Shown piece after piece: positions 1 through 10,907 of a DNA stretch of 64,000 nt. Within the stretch, counting starts at the first letter, position 1. Every line of letters begins with the position of its first letter. Below the pieces are notes generated by a model. That model worked only from the letters and a program-made list of their open reading frames with translations, ran no database searches and had not been told where the DNA came from. Both the position numbers and the translations under genes were made by a program. The stretch comes from Anisodus tanguticus (taxonomy: Eukaryota > Streptophyta > Magnoliopsida > Solanales > Solanaceae), in assembly GCA_034509755.1 (NCBI GenBank), contig CM067552.1, positions 12,371,001-12,435,000 of the forward strand, read 5' to 3'.

Positions 1-725
1 ACATACACAATGCTGGCAAAGGATACCCCTCAACTGCCACAACCTACAGCTACACAATTGTGTGCCTATATTGCCCAGTATCATAGCTTTGTTAAATTCT
101 AAAATAAGCCTTGCCATGGGTGAAATGTCACTGATTCAAGTATCAGCAAACTTGATCATATCTCTATGCCTATCCATCATTTTATGTCTAATATCTTCAA
201 GCATGATAATCACAGCTTTGTGTCTAGAAGCAACAATTCAAGAGTTAAATGTTTCACACATTATTTTTTACCATGTCACATTTGGATCTATCATTAAACA
301 AAGACCTACACCAAAAAAATTGTTGTAGATAAGCAATGCCTAACATATTCCATTATCAAGTTTACCCAAATGTTTAAACTCCTCTGCCAATTTTACCTCA
401 AAACTAGCCTGGGCGCACCTCCAAAATGATCTTCTCCTTTCTTCATCTCTCCATTTCTTTTGCCAGTTTGCCCAAATGTGTCTTGCACACGTTCTCCTTT
501 CAGCATTAGGAAGTAACTCCTGAACAGTTGATTGTAGACCCTAATAGGCAAAACAAATAATCATTAGGAAAATTATAAGACTGGACAGAACTATAAAACT
601 ATACAAACTGAACATAACTATAAAAACTATTGAGATTCTAAATACATGATTTTTTTCAGAAAACACACAAGTGAGGATCAAATACAATCCAACAACTTTA
701 AAGTAGATACACTCATGGAGTCATG

Positions 726-1136
726 GTTTAAAATAAGCTTCTGCCAAAGAACCTTGGCCAAACTAAGGTAAACACAAACATGCTTTAAAATGATCCAACA
801 TGAACTTTAGCTCTATTGGCAGATTCCAACATGTTTTAAAAGGAAGTTCAATAAGAACATGTTTTAAAAGGAAGTTTAAAATAAACTTCTGCCAAAAAAC
901 TTTAGCCAAACTAAGGTAAACACAAACATGTTTTAAAAGGATCCAACATGAACTTTAGCTCTACTGACAGAATTCAACATGTTCTAAAAGGAAGTTTAAT
1001 AAGAACATGTTTTAAAAGAAAGAAAGTTTAAAATAAGCTTCTGCCAAAGAACTTTAGCCAAACTAAGGTAAACACAAACATGTTTTAAAAGGATCCAACA
1101 TGAACTTTAGCTCTACTGGCAGAATCCAAAATATTC
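726..1136. repeat. Tandem repeat of about 150 bp in the MULE intron
   Basis: Units start at 726, 874 and 1026 (spacing 148 and 152 bp), each beginning GTTTAAAATAA followed by CTTCTGCCAAA; the third copy is partial and ends near 1136. Each unit also holds two to three copies of an ACATGTTTTAAAAGGA motif. The array fills most of the intron of the MULE transposase pseudogene. No function is visible. Confidence 0.85.
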
Positions 1137-1880
1137 TTCTACATTACTTCTTAGCATATTAAATAATCCTAAAATTGGACAGAACTATAAAAATAGACAG
1201 AAATTAAATAAATACTTAGAAATTATAACATTGGACAGAAATTAAAAAATTGAACAGAAATTAAAAACTAAACAGTACGAACTAAGAAAGCATACCTTCT
1301 GCATGTGAGACATTATTGTTATTCCATCTCCATCACCAAATTGAAAATCTTGAATGAAATGGTTTAATTACCAAGTCCAAGAATGTTTAGTTTCTTGGCC
1401 AACCACGGCCTAAGCTATTGGATACATTTGATTGCTTACATTTCTTCCAACAGCCACTAACAATTCTCCTTTACAAGCACCCTTCAAAAAACATCCATCC
1501 AATCTATGATCTTCCTACAACCTTCTAGCCAACCATTCTTAAATACAGCAGAGCAAACATAGAAGTATTTAAACAAGTGTTTGCCAGGTTCTGTTTCATT
1601 ATCAATTCTCACCCAACAAGAAGTCCAGAATTTGTACTCCTAATCATATCTGCATAGTAATGCAAGCTTCCAATCACCCATGAACTTGCTATTAACCTGC
1701 ATTTTGGCTCTATAACAGATTGATCTTCCCACTTGTAACTCCAATCTTTTCTTATTTCCTCTTGAAGCTGATGAACTCTAATATCAGGCTGAGATATTAT
1801 TCTATCCTGCATCTTACTAGAAACATATTTGGCTATGCATAACTTATTCATGTTCTTTGTAATACAAGTATGAGCAAGAT

Positions 1881-2921
1881 AGGGGTGGCAATTGGGCGGG
1901 GCGGGGCGGGTGCGGGTACACCTCCCCGCACCCGTACCCACCAAAAACTTTTATACCCGTCACCTACCCGCCACCCGTGACGGGTACAATTTTCAACATC
2001 CATACCCGCCTAGGCATTTATATTCCTAAATACACACCCGCTCCACCACCCAAGTGGATATCCGTCACCCACCAATACCCGCCGTACCCGCCTGGCCATA
2101 TTTTGTAATCAATTCATTTGTGATCAATTAGTGATCAACATGATCCCAAAAATTTGAGTCAAGGATCAATGCTGTCACAGTCTCATTTTCTTTGGGAGAG
2201 TGGAAGGAGAATTCCGAATTTTTTCACCATCAGAATTCCCCATTTTTTTCACCTCTTCCCCCTTACACAGCAAAGAATCAAGAAAACAAAATTTCCAAGA
2301 AAACCCAAAAATTATCCACCCAAATAGCTATATATTACAAATGTAGACAAAACCCAGATATTATTTCAACTATATAAGCTAAAGTTTTTTAACTTTTTCA
2401 ATTGAACTCCACAAACCCAATAAGTAAAACTTAACAAATGCACAAAAATTGACCTCATCAAGACAACCCCAAAGCACAAAGCAAAGACAGCAATATTTCC
2501 CGATCAGCATCTCCTTTAAAGAAAAAGAACGAGACGTCGAGAATGAGAGGAGAATGAGAGAGGGAGGAGAGACGGCGTGAAGGGGAACGAGAGAGAGGGA
2601 GGCGTGAAGGACTGAAGAGGCGTAGGGTTTTGAGTTTTGTTGGAGAATGAGAGATTTGTCGTGACTTATGAGCTGAAGGCACAACTTATGGGCTGCTAAT
2701 ATTTTGGACTTGGGGAGAGTATAAGGCGGGTGGGTAGGCGGGTGGGTAGGCGGTTGGATGCGGGGCGGGGAAGGCGGATATGACAGCAAATCCACCACCT
2801 ACCCGCCTACCCGTGACGGGTACATTTTCAATACCCATACACGCCTACTACCCGCCAAAGTTATACCCATACCCGCCCCAACTGGGGCGGCTGCAGTGCG
2901 GAATCCCACCTGTCATCCCTA
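1881..2921. mobile_element. Non-autonomous hAT-like element, GC-rich ends
   Basis: The element starts AGGGGTGGCAATTGGG and ends with the near inverse CCTGTCATCCCTA. It is flanked by an exact 8-bp duplication AGCAAGAT (1873-1880 and 2922-2929), the target size of hAT transposons. Both subterminal zones are packed with CCCGCC, GGCGGGT and ACCCGT motifs (1895-2095 and 2720-2890); the middle is AT-rich apart from a purine-rich stretch at 2530-2650. No transposase is present, so it would have depended on one supplied elsewhere. It disrupts the MULE transposase reading frame, so it is younger than that MULE. Confidence 0.8.
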
Positions 2922-3465
2922 AGCAAGATAATAAATATTCACAGCAAAATTTCTTGTATTTTTATCCAAGCTAGCATAGAGTAACCACTTACACTTTCCC
3001 TTACATCTTACTCTTACTCTTATCAGGTTCATTGGATTTTAGCCTTAATTGAACCTTCTCTTGAATAGCATAGTCAACCACAACTTTTCTAAACTCTATT
3101 GCACTGTCAAATATCATACCCAATTCAAAGAAAGAAATAGCAGCAGAATCATCATACCTTAACTTCTTACTTTTTCTTCTTGAAGGTAAATCAACACCTG
3201 GTTGTGCTAAAACATCTAACTCTTCATCACTATCTTCACTTGGTTCATCTGATGAATCAATGTACTCTTCATCACCACCCAATCTGCCAGCAAATTTATT
3301 TCCCTTTTTCTTGAAAATATCTTCAACATAAAAAGCTTCAACTTCATCATACCTAATGTGATTTGCATAAGATTTCAGTTTGGTTAGAGAGAAATGGTCT
3401 TCATCTATATTAAACACAGATTTCTCTACATTCGACTGATATCGACCTTTAAAAAACCTACCCAT

Positions 3466-5118
3466 GATTTAAAAAAGTAATAATATGATCAAACCTGTGA
3501 AAAAGAGCAAAAAGTACAGTCAATATTCCCTTCCCTTAGACAGATGAAAAAAGCCCTAACTTTACCGAGAACACCATTTCAAAAGGCAAAAAAGTAAAAA
3601 GATATACATACCTCAGCTAAATTGAAGGAGAAGAATGGGTAAATCATCAAGTCCTTGAAGCTTCAACACCGATCTTGAACAATTTCCAGCCAAATCCAGA
3701 GATTAATCGCTGATTTTTTAGTTTCATTCGTTGGGGCTTAGGGTTTTCATCCGTAGTGATTGAACGAGATTTACCCCTTTTAATTTTACCCTATTTCCTT
3801 TTTTCTTATTTTTAATGCCATCCTACGCGTAAATTAGTTGGCACCTTCTGATTGGGTCGCGTCAAGTTGAAATGTTAATGTGTTTTGCCAATATTCTAAT
3901 ACATTTAAACTTTCCTATATTAGTATGTTTGTCATTATGCACCTAATAATATCATTTGATACTTAAGTTTAATTTGTCTTAATACAAATTGCTAAAAAAA
4001 ATAGTTTTATATTATTATAAAAAGATGAAAAAAAATTAAATTTTAAAAGATATTCATACTTCACTAATTAAAAGTTAAAAGAAAGCTAATAAATTATTAA
4101 TAAATTCATAATGATACAAAGATTTAAACTTTAAAACACACATTAAAAACTACTTAAAAATTAAATACTTTTAAGTGTGATGAGAGAAGTTTGTAATTGT
4201 ACCTTGTTTAATAAATTTTCAGCCCTTTTAGTGGCGCTAGAATTGACAAATATTTCCGTTAAAATTTTCAGCAAATATGTATCTGATAGCCTTCTCTAGA
4301 AAACAATTTAAGAGCTTAACAAATGAATCTTCTATCTCAATCCAAGATGTAATTGATTAAGGTTCTTCGTCAAGATTTTTATTATTGCTTTCTGCCTCCA
4401 TAGTCCTTTGTTTTTCTCTAATGACTTGGTCAATAATCTCTTCAAAAAGTTTCAATGATGAAAAGTATTGCATTAAACTCCACATATTTATTAGCATTCA
4501 TTGTTTGATTGATGTTACAATTGATACTTCTCAACACCCTCGATCAGTTTTATATTTTCACTATTAACATTATTGGGATTGTCATCTGCATGTAGGATTT
4601 TAGTCTTTCTCCAAAAATGTGAGATGGTAAAGATTTTCACATCATTTCATGCTTCTACTAAAGTGTTAATTATATATTGTCAGTTGAACTTATTGTCACT
4701 TGATAATAGGTAGATCTTATTGCGTTTATGTTCATCAATCAAATGCTTGAAGTGATTTTTGTATTTGACCTAAAATTTGCAATAATATCTGCATCTGCAG
4801 GCTAAATATGTGATGTCGTATATTAGGTAGAAAATGATGAACCTGAATAACGAAATTATGTTAGCACAATAGCACCGTTAAAAATATAATTAAGGATACA
4901 AAAAGCACTTTTAACATGTGATAGTTGATTTTTGTATTCCTCGATATCATAAGGTGTAGTATTGTCCATCAATAACAGAATTTTATGATTTTCATCTTCA
5001 AATTTAGTATTGAGATCAAGCATGTGCAGTTTGAAAATTTCACGAGTTATTCATTGTTTTTGTCGTAAAATTAATTGATGTGCATGAGAGAGGACATATC
5101 GACGTTCTTATAGCAACA
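3466..5118. other. AT-rich flank, no gene recognised
   Basis: The first 300 bases would be the leader and promoter side of the MULE on the minus strand. From 3780 on the sequence is AT-rich with short open frames full of stops. A minus-strand stretch at 4300-4760 gives short lysine- and asparagine-rich peptides that I could not assign. No RNA gene or paired repeat was seen. Confidence 0.5.
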
Positions 5119-5123
5119 AGAAC

Positions 5124-5329
5124 TGTGAGATGATATTAATCTCCCTTGTGCAGTCTTTCATTAATATCAATTTATATATAGAGTACAATATTCATCCCTT
5201 ATACAATAGGAATCCTAAGCCTATACAAAAGAGGAATCCTAGTCTTACCATAATTATATTTACACAATATATGGAAATATTCTAATTATGGGTAGGGAAT
5301 ATATTATTTCCTATATTTACACGTTTACA
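5124..5329 (-). repeat. 3-prime LTR of copia A
   Basis: 206 bp, starting TGTGAGATGATATT and ending ACACGTTTACA in plus orientation. It matches the other LTR over both ends, but keeps about 100 bp of interior that the other copy has lost. Confidence 0.9.
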
Positions 5330-6950
5330 CACCCCCTTAGTCGGAGCGGGAGGAGGCCGGACGTTGAGACTGGATCTGAAGTCAAGAAATAATTGTCTGA
5401 GAAGTCATTTGGTAAATATGTCTGCATACTGATAGGATGATGGAACATGTAACACTCTGACATGGCCTAACGCAACTTTCTCACGAACGAAGTGTAGGTC
5501 TATCTCAATATGCTTGGTTCGCTGATGTTGAACCGGATTATGAGAAAGATAGATGGCAGAGATGTTATCACAATACGCAATAGATGCCTGACGCAAAGGA
5601 CACTGAAGTTCTAACAGTAAATTTCTTAGCCAACAAATCTCAGCTACTACATTTGCAACGCCTCTGTACTCAGCCTCGGCACTGGAGCGAGATAGGGTAG
5701 TATGTCGCTTGGCAGACCAAGAAATCAGATTATCCCCTAAGAAAACACAAAAGCCGGAAGTGGAGCGTCGCGTGTCCGGACACCCTGCCCAATCTGCATC
5801 CGTATATGAAAGCAACCTGTCTGGTGCAGAGGGATATAGGTGCAAACCATAATCAAGAGTTCCCTTAATGTATCGAATGATACGCTTAAGAGCAGTGAAA
5901 TGAGACTCCCTAGGGGCATGCATGAATAAGCACACCTGCTGAATAGCATAAGCTATGTCTGGCCTGGTGAATGTGATATACTGAAGTGCACCTGCAAGGC
6001 TCCTATACAGAGTAGGATCAGAGACTGGAGCACCATCCATAGCACTGAGCTTAGGTTTGGAATCAACTGGAGTAGGCACCTCTTTGCAGTTCGCCATCTT
6101 AGCCCTGTACACAATCTCTTCTGCATACTTACACTGACACAAGAACATATGATTGGCGGACACGGTCACCGATATCCCCAAAAAGTAACTCGGCTTTCCC
6201 AAATCGGTCATTGCAAATTCGGACTTGAGCAAGACAATAATCTCATTTTTCAATCTGTCGGAGGAGGCAGTAAGAACAATATCATCCACGTAAAGTAATA
6301 AGTAAGCAGTGCTACTACCTCGATGAAAAATGAAAAGTGATGTATCACTCTTGCTGCATACAAACCCAATCTGCATGATATACCTGGCAAAGCGATCATA
6401 CCACGCACGGGGGGCCTGCTTCAGGCCATATAGTGACTTACGGAGATGGCACACATAGTGAGGAACTGCTGGATGGGTGAACCCTGGTGACTGATGCATG
6501 TAGACTGTCTCTCTCAGATCCCCATATAAGAATGCATTCTTCACATCAAGCTGATGGATCGGCCAGTGTTTGCTCATGGCAATGCTCAAAACTGTGCGGA
6601 TGGTAGCCGGTTTGACAACCGGGCTGAAGGTCTCACCACAATCAATGCCCTCCTGTTGATTTGTGCCATTAGCCACAAGACGGGTCTTATACCTCTCAAG
6701 ATCCCCATTGTCTCTGAACTTGTGACGAAATAGCCACATACAACGAATGACATTCACCCCCTCAGGTCTAGGTACTAGATCCCACGTGTCTTTGTTTAGT
6801 TAAAGCATTGAATTCCTCATACATAGCCGCATTCCAATTAGGGTCTTGTTTGGCCAATTTTGGGTTCTTTGGAAGTGGAGAGATGGTTTGGGCAGACAAG
6901 TTGAAATGGACTTTGGGTTTGAAGATTCCATGCTTTGAACGAGTTTCCAT
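5330..6950 (-). pseudogene. Copia A reverse transcriptase and RNase H
   Basis: The long open stretch 6757-5405 holds the RT from the SPVVKPATIRT region through QLDVKNAFL and the active site YVDDIV, followed by the copia RNase H with YTDADWAGC, SRSSAEAEYR and HIEIDLHFVRE. The upstream part (6950-6768, KQDPNWNAAMYEEF) is in another frame, so a frameshift separates them. At 5402-5404 the usual FTKG becomes FTK-stop, after which the C-terminal 20 or so residues can still be read down to the purine tract. Catalytic residues look intact despite these breaks. Confidence 0.88.
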
Positions 6951-7211
6951 TGGATGGGTAGGGACAGTGGGTGGCGGAGTGGTGTTTGAGACGGGGGGTA
7001 AAGTCGGATAAGGAGAAGGTGGGGGCGAAGCCGTCGGAGGCGCCGCGGCTCCAGGATCGAGAGTCGCGGCGCTAGAAGGTTGACAGGCTTCTCTGAAGTT
7101 TGGGCGCCGCGGCGCCTCAGCACAGGGCCACGGCTCTGACGACGGAATAAAGGATGTGAGTTGTTCGATTATAAGGGGAGAGATGGCAGACTCGTCAAGA
7201 AATGAGTAGTC

Positions 7212-8483
7212 CTATTTTTGGAATTTTGGAAGATTTGAAAATGGGAATTTGGTCTCGTCGAATGTGACGTGATGAGATATGTGGATCTGACGAGTCGACA
7301 AGTCATAGCATAGATAGCCCCTATGGTTCGGCGGGAATCCTAAAAAGACACATGGAGTGGACTTAGGAGCGAGCTTGTGAGGGGCGGTGGGGCTAAGGTT
7401 GGGATAGCACAGACAACCAAAAATTTGTAGATGATCATAAGAGGGGATTCTATGGTAGAGGATTTCGGTAGGGGTCATATTGTGAAGAGTGCTAGTAGGG
7501 AGAATATTTAGAGTGTATTCTGACATTTTAGCAGCATAGACCCAGAAGGGTGGAGGGAGGGAGGCATGAATCAATAGGGTGCGAATCATATTGTTAATGG
7601 TGCGGATGATTCTTTCAGCTTTACCATTTTGTGGTGAGGTGTGAGGACATGAGAAGCGAAAGACCATGCCATTTTTGGTACAAAAGCGGTGAAACATAGA
7701 GTTATTGAATTCACGACCATTATCGCACTGAAATGATTTTATGCCTTTTCCAAATTGTGTTTGAATGAACTTGCGAAACTCAAGAAATTTGACAAACACT
7801 TCCGATTTAAATTTAAGAGGGTATAACCAAACGTAGTGTGAAAAATCATCAAGCAACACAAGATAGTATTTATGACCGAGAGAACTAGAGATAGGAGATG
7901 TCCATAAATCGACATGTATGATATCAAAAGGAGCAAATGTAACACTAGTAGATGATTTGAACGGAAGACGAATATAAAGAGCAAGAAACACAATTTTGGG
8001 CAAGTTTCCCATTACAAACAATGAAATTGTTGCCTCTAAGAAAATTAAAAACTGGGACTCCTGGATGACCAAGCCTATTATGCCAAGTTGAAGAAGAAAC
8101 AGCCGCTAGAGTGACGGGAGAGCAAGATCTAGCAGCGGAGGTGGAAGTGAATGGATAGAGATCCCCCGTGCTATTATATCTCGTAAGAGGTGTTCCCGTA
8201 TGAAGATCCTTCACAGTAAAACCAAAAGGGTCAAAATCCACAGAGACAAAATTATTACGAGTAAATTGGCGGACAGATATGAGGTTCTTAATCATGTGTG
8301 GGCATATAGGGTGTTTTTTAGGGAGAAGGGTGGATGAGGAGGTTGTGTGTATGAGGTACCATAACCCTTAACTGGAATGCGTTGTCCACTACCATTTGTA
8401 ACATATTGAGGATGCTTTAAACTAAACAGTTTAGGAATAGCACCTGCAGACTGGGTGACGTGAGATGTGGCGCCTGAGTCCAT
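7212..8483 (-). pseudogene. Copia A protease and integrase
   Basis: From 8483 the retropepsin active-site motif MDSGATSHVT is seen, then the GAG-pre-integrase zinc region (WHNRLGHPG...CVSC) and the integrase core with its three acidic positions: HVDLW, QCDNGREF and the glutamate of GKAER. A frame change near 8292 and another near 8000 split it into three open pieces. It ends at a stop at 7212, before the spacer to RT. The role is cleaving the polyprotein and inserting the cDNA. Confidence 0.85.
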
Positions 8484-9563
8484 ATACCAAGTATATTATC
8501 AGGCTGTTGCATAGAGAGGGTGTTGAACATCTGACCCAACTCAGTGGGTGTCATGCCGGAGGAGGGGGTCGGGACCGACCTTGCATGAAGTGGGCCTGTT
8601 GTGGGGCTGGAGCGGGGCCTAACAAACCGGGGTAAGAATACAGATTGTATGGCTGCCGCGGCGCTGTAGACGAACTGTTGAGGAGCCGCGGCCCAGTTGT
8701 TCTGCGATCTCTGTTGTTGTTGCTTCTTGTTGGTTACGTGTGACTCGCGACCCTTGCCACGACCACAGCCTTCTCTACCGCCGCGTTCTTTTCCACTCTT
8801 GCCGTCGCGGCCCTGCCGCCGTTGGGAGTTGTCTCGGTGGCGTCGATCTTGGGGTTGCGTGTCGACGCCTAACACCTGCCGGGCGTGCTCATCCCGCTTA
8901 GCACGACGGGTTTCTTCGAGCAACAATTGTGAGCGAGCTTTGTTAAAACTCGGTAGCGGATCTCGCTTTGTTGAATTATGGTGGCCAAAGTATCATATTC
9001 GCCCTTAGTAAGGCCGTAAATCATTTGTAGCACCATTTTATCGTCGCGACAGCGTGCGCGATGTTGGAGAGTTGATCCGCTAGAAGTTTAAGTCGCTTGC
9101 GGTACTCGGAGACATTGGAGAAGTTTTCAAGACGTGTTTTGTTGAACTCGTTCTTCCAAATACACGGCACGAGTGTGCTTGTTGTCCCGAAAAATTTTCT
9201 CCAAACGATTCCACAAGTCAAGGGTCGTGGAGTCGATTTCATGATAGTAAGGAGCAAATCCCGAGAGATACTACCATATATCCATTGTTTGACGCCGCGT
9301 CGAGACTATGTCGATAGAATCATCAACCTCCGTAGGCGCGGAATAGTGTCATCAATATGGTCAAGCACGTTATAGAGACATGCATGATTGCAAAAAAGTT
9401 CAACCCATGGAGAATACTGGTTGTTTTCTTGATCAAGAATAATGGGAATATGGTTCTTGATGTTGGAAACAGTAAGGGCGGGATGAAACGGGGGTGATGA
9501 CTTTGTGGTGGGATTTGTGGAGGTAGAGGCGTCAGAAATTGTGGAAGAATCAGGGATAGCCAT
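8484..9563 (-). pseudogene. Copia A gag
   Basis: Start at 9563 (MAIPDSS) with the copia gag motif LTVSNIKNHIPI and a PWVELF segment; the frame is lost near 9310 and the retrotransposon gag domain (FNKTRLENFSNVSEY, LLADQLSNI) continues at 9160-9030. The C-terminal part (8926-8500) is rich in Gly, Arg and Gln, and no CX2CX4HX4C knuckle is visible. It would form the particle coat; here it is non-functional. Confidence 0.75.
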
Positions 9564-9700
9564 TTAGAGAAGAGAAGAAAGGAAGAACAAAACCCGAAAG
9601 CAAGAAGAAAATCCGGGAGGGCCGCGGCGTAGGAGAGGCACCCCCTGCGGTGTGGAAGAGAAAGGTTTTTAGGGTTTTGTTTATTTGGCTCTTGATACCA

Positions 9701-9806
9701 TGTGAGATGATATTAATCTCCCTTGGGGAGTCTTTCATTAATATCAAGGTATATACAGAGTACAATAGGAATTCTAAGCCTATACAAAAGAGAATACACG
9801 TTTACA
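9701..9806 (-). repeat. 5-prime LTR of copia A, internally deleted
   Basis: 106 bp against 206 bp for the partner LTR. Both ends match, but about 100 bp between TATACAAAAGAG and ACACGTTTACA is missing. The primer-binding site lies directly next to it. Confidence 0.88.
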
Positions 9807-9811
9807 AGAAC

Positions 9812-10907
9812 GTGAACGAAACAATGAAATAAATGATACTAACTTACTAAATAGAAATTGATATAAAATGATATGCAAGTAATAATGAACAAAACAATTG
9901 TATGTAATGCTTATTGAGATGACACTGAGACTATTGACTGGTAAAGTCTCCGGATGATAATAATTATGAGAGCTAGAGGACAATAATGAATGAAACTGTA
10001 ACAGTACTTCTTGACTAAGAAAGCATATGGCATATAAGTGAAAGGAAGGGACGCTGTTATAACCTAATCCTAAGCAATATTTTTTCGTGTAACACATCCC
10101 ACTCTGATGACCAATAGTTGCACCGTACGTTGTTCAGATTTTCCAGGGGAGAATTTCGAATTCTTCGGGGTCATTTACAACTGAGACTTATCCTGACCGG
10201 CCACTTCTTTGATCATGATCACATACTTCCAGACTCTCGCAAGCTTGCACCATGACTTCGGATCTCCAATAGGTATGGTCAACCGCTCCAAATAGGTTCA
10301 TAAGTCAAGACCAAAGTTGTCTATTGTCGAGTCATATCCGATCAGTCTCTATCGCGCATGTGTCAACCTCTGATTCACACAGCTACAGATTTTACCCTAT
10401 ACAAACCTATGTACTCTCCATGAATAATCTAGTCTCAAAAAGTCACCATTCGAACAATATTATCATTATATAAAATATCATTATTTTTCTCTATAATAAT
10501 TTTCAACTGTCTCAATGAATAAATTATATACAACTCAATCAATTATTTATTGGAATTTCTGTTTGAATATTTGTTTAGGACATTTTTTTTTCACAAAGAA
10601 TATTTGTTGGGATTGACCATAGAAATTCTCTACATTTACTCCGATCCCTCATTTAACTATGTAAAATATGACCATTAAAGATTGTGATGGATCGGTGAGT
10701 AGTTAGAACCTTTTTTTTAGTAGCTTTCGCTTTATCCCTTGAAGTGAAAGTTGTCCAAATTAATTGCCCCAAAGTGAAGTTGGCTTTATCCCTAAAGTGG
10801 AAGTATCTCCGAATAATTATCTCAAAGTGAAATGAAAAAGAGGTGCGTGATTTTTAAGCCATAGTAACCCATACACTGACACCATATTTTTCTAAAGAGA
10901 AAACAAA
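9812..10907. other. Non-coding stretch upstream of the SUMO gene
   Basis: No convincing open frame. The part at 10080-10430 is less AT-rich than its surroundings and could be an old repeat, which I do not recognise. The last few hundred bases would carry the SUMO promoter and leader; no clear TATA box was fixed. Confidence 0.4.

Larger units (their letters stand above)
1..3465 (-). pseudogene. MULE (Mutator-like) transposase, broken and interrupted
   Basis: Read on the minus strand from a start at 3465, it gives an acidic N-terminal part, then the MULE N-terminal region (about 3150-3001, continuing 3000-2922 and 1880-1610), then the transposase core (1600-1297 and 540-330) with the family's DGCFLKG and MYPIA segments, NAERR/CARHIWANW, and finally a SWIM-type zinc finger (CSC...CQHC) at the window edge. 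A 755-bp intron (541-1295, GT donor after QK, AG acceptor before GLQ) splits the core. The frame is lost around 3010-3030, again near 270, and several Trp codons have become TGA (for example near 225 and 130). A 1041-bp hAT-like element sits inside the coding region. The family role is cut-and-paste transposition in the nucleus; this copy cannot encode it. The left end lies outside the window. Confidence 0.8.
5124..9806 (-). mobile_element. Ty1/copia LTR retrotransposon A
   Basis: Complete element with LTRs at both ends and an exact 5-bp target duplication AGAAC (5119-5123 and 9807-9811). On the minus strand the order is LTR, primer-binding site TGGTATCAAGAGCC (9687-9700, like the plant initiator tRNA-Met site with one extra A), gag, protease, integrase, reverse transcriptase, RNase H, a G-rich purine tract near 5330-5340, then LTR. 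Integrase before RT defines Ty1/copia. The reading frame is broken in gag, between integrase and RT, and near the end, so it is not autonomous. Confidence 0.93.

Noticed and set aside
2379..2798. Minus-strand open frame of 139 residues inside the GC-rich hAT-like element
   Set aside because: Low-complexity text with no domain; it spans the subterminal repeat and arises from the element's base composition.
3001..3465. Stand-alone acidic protein of 154 residues
   Set aside because: It continues, with one frame change, into the MULE transposase, so it is the N-terminal part of that pseudogene.
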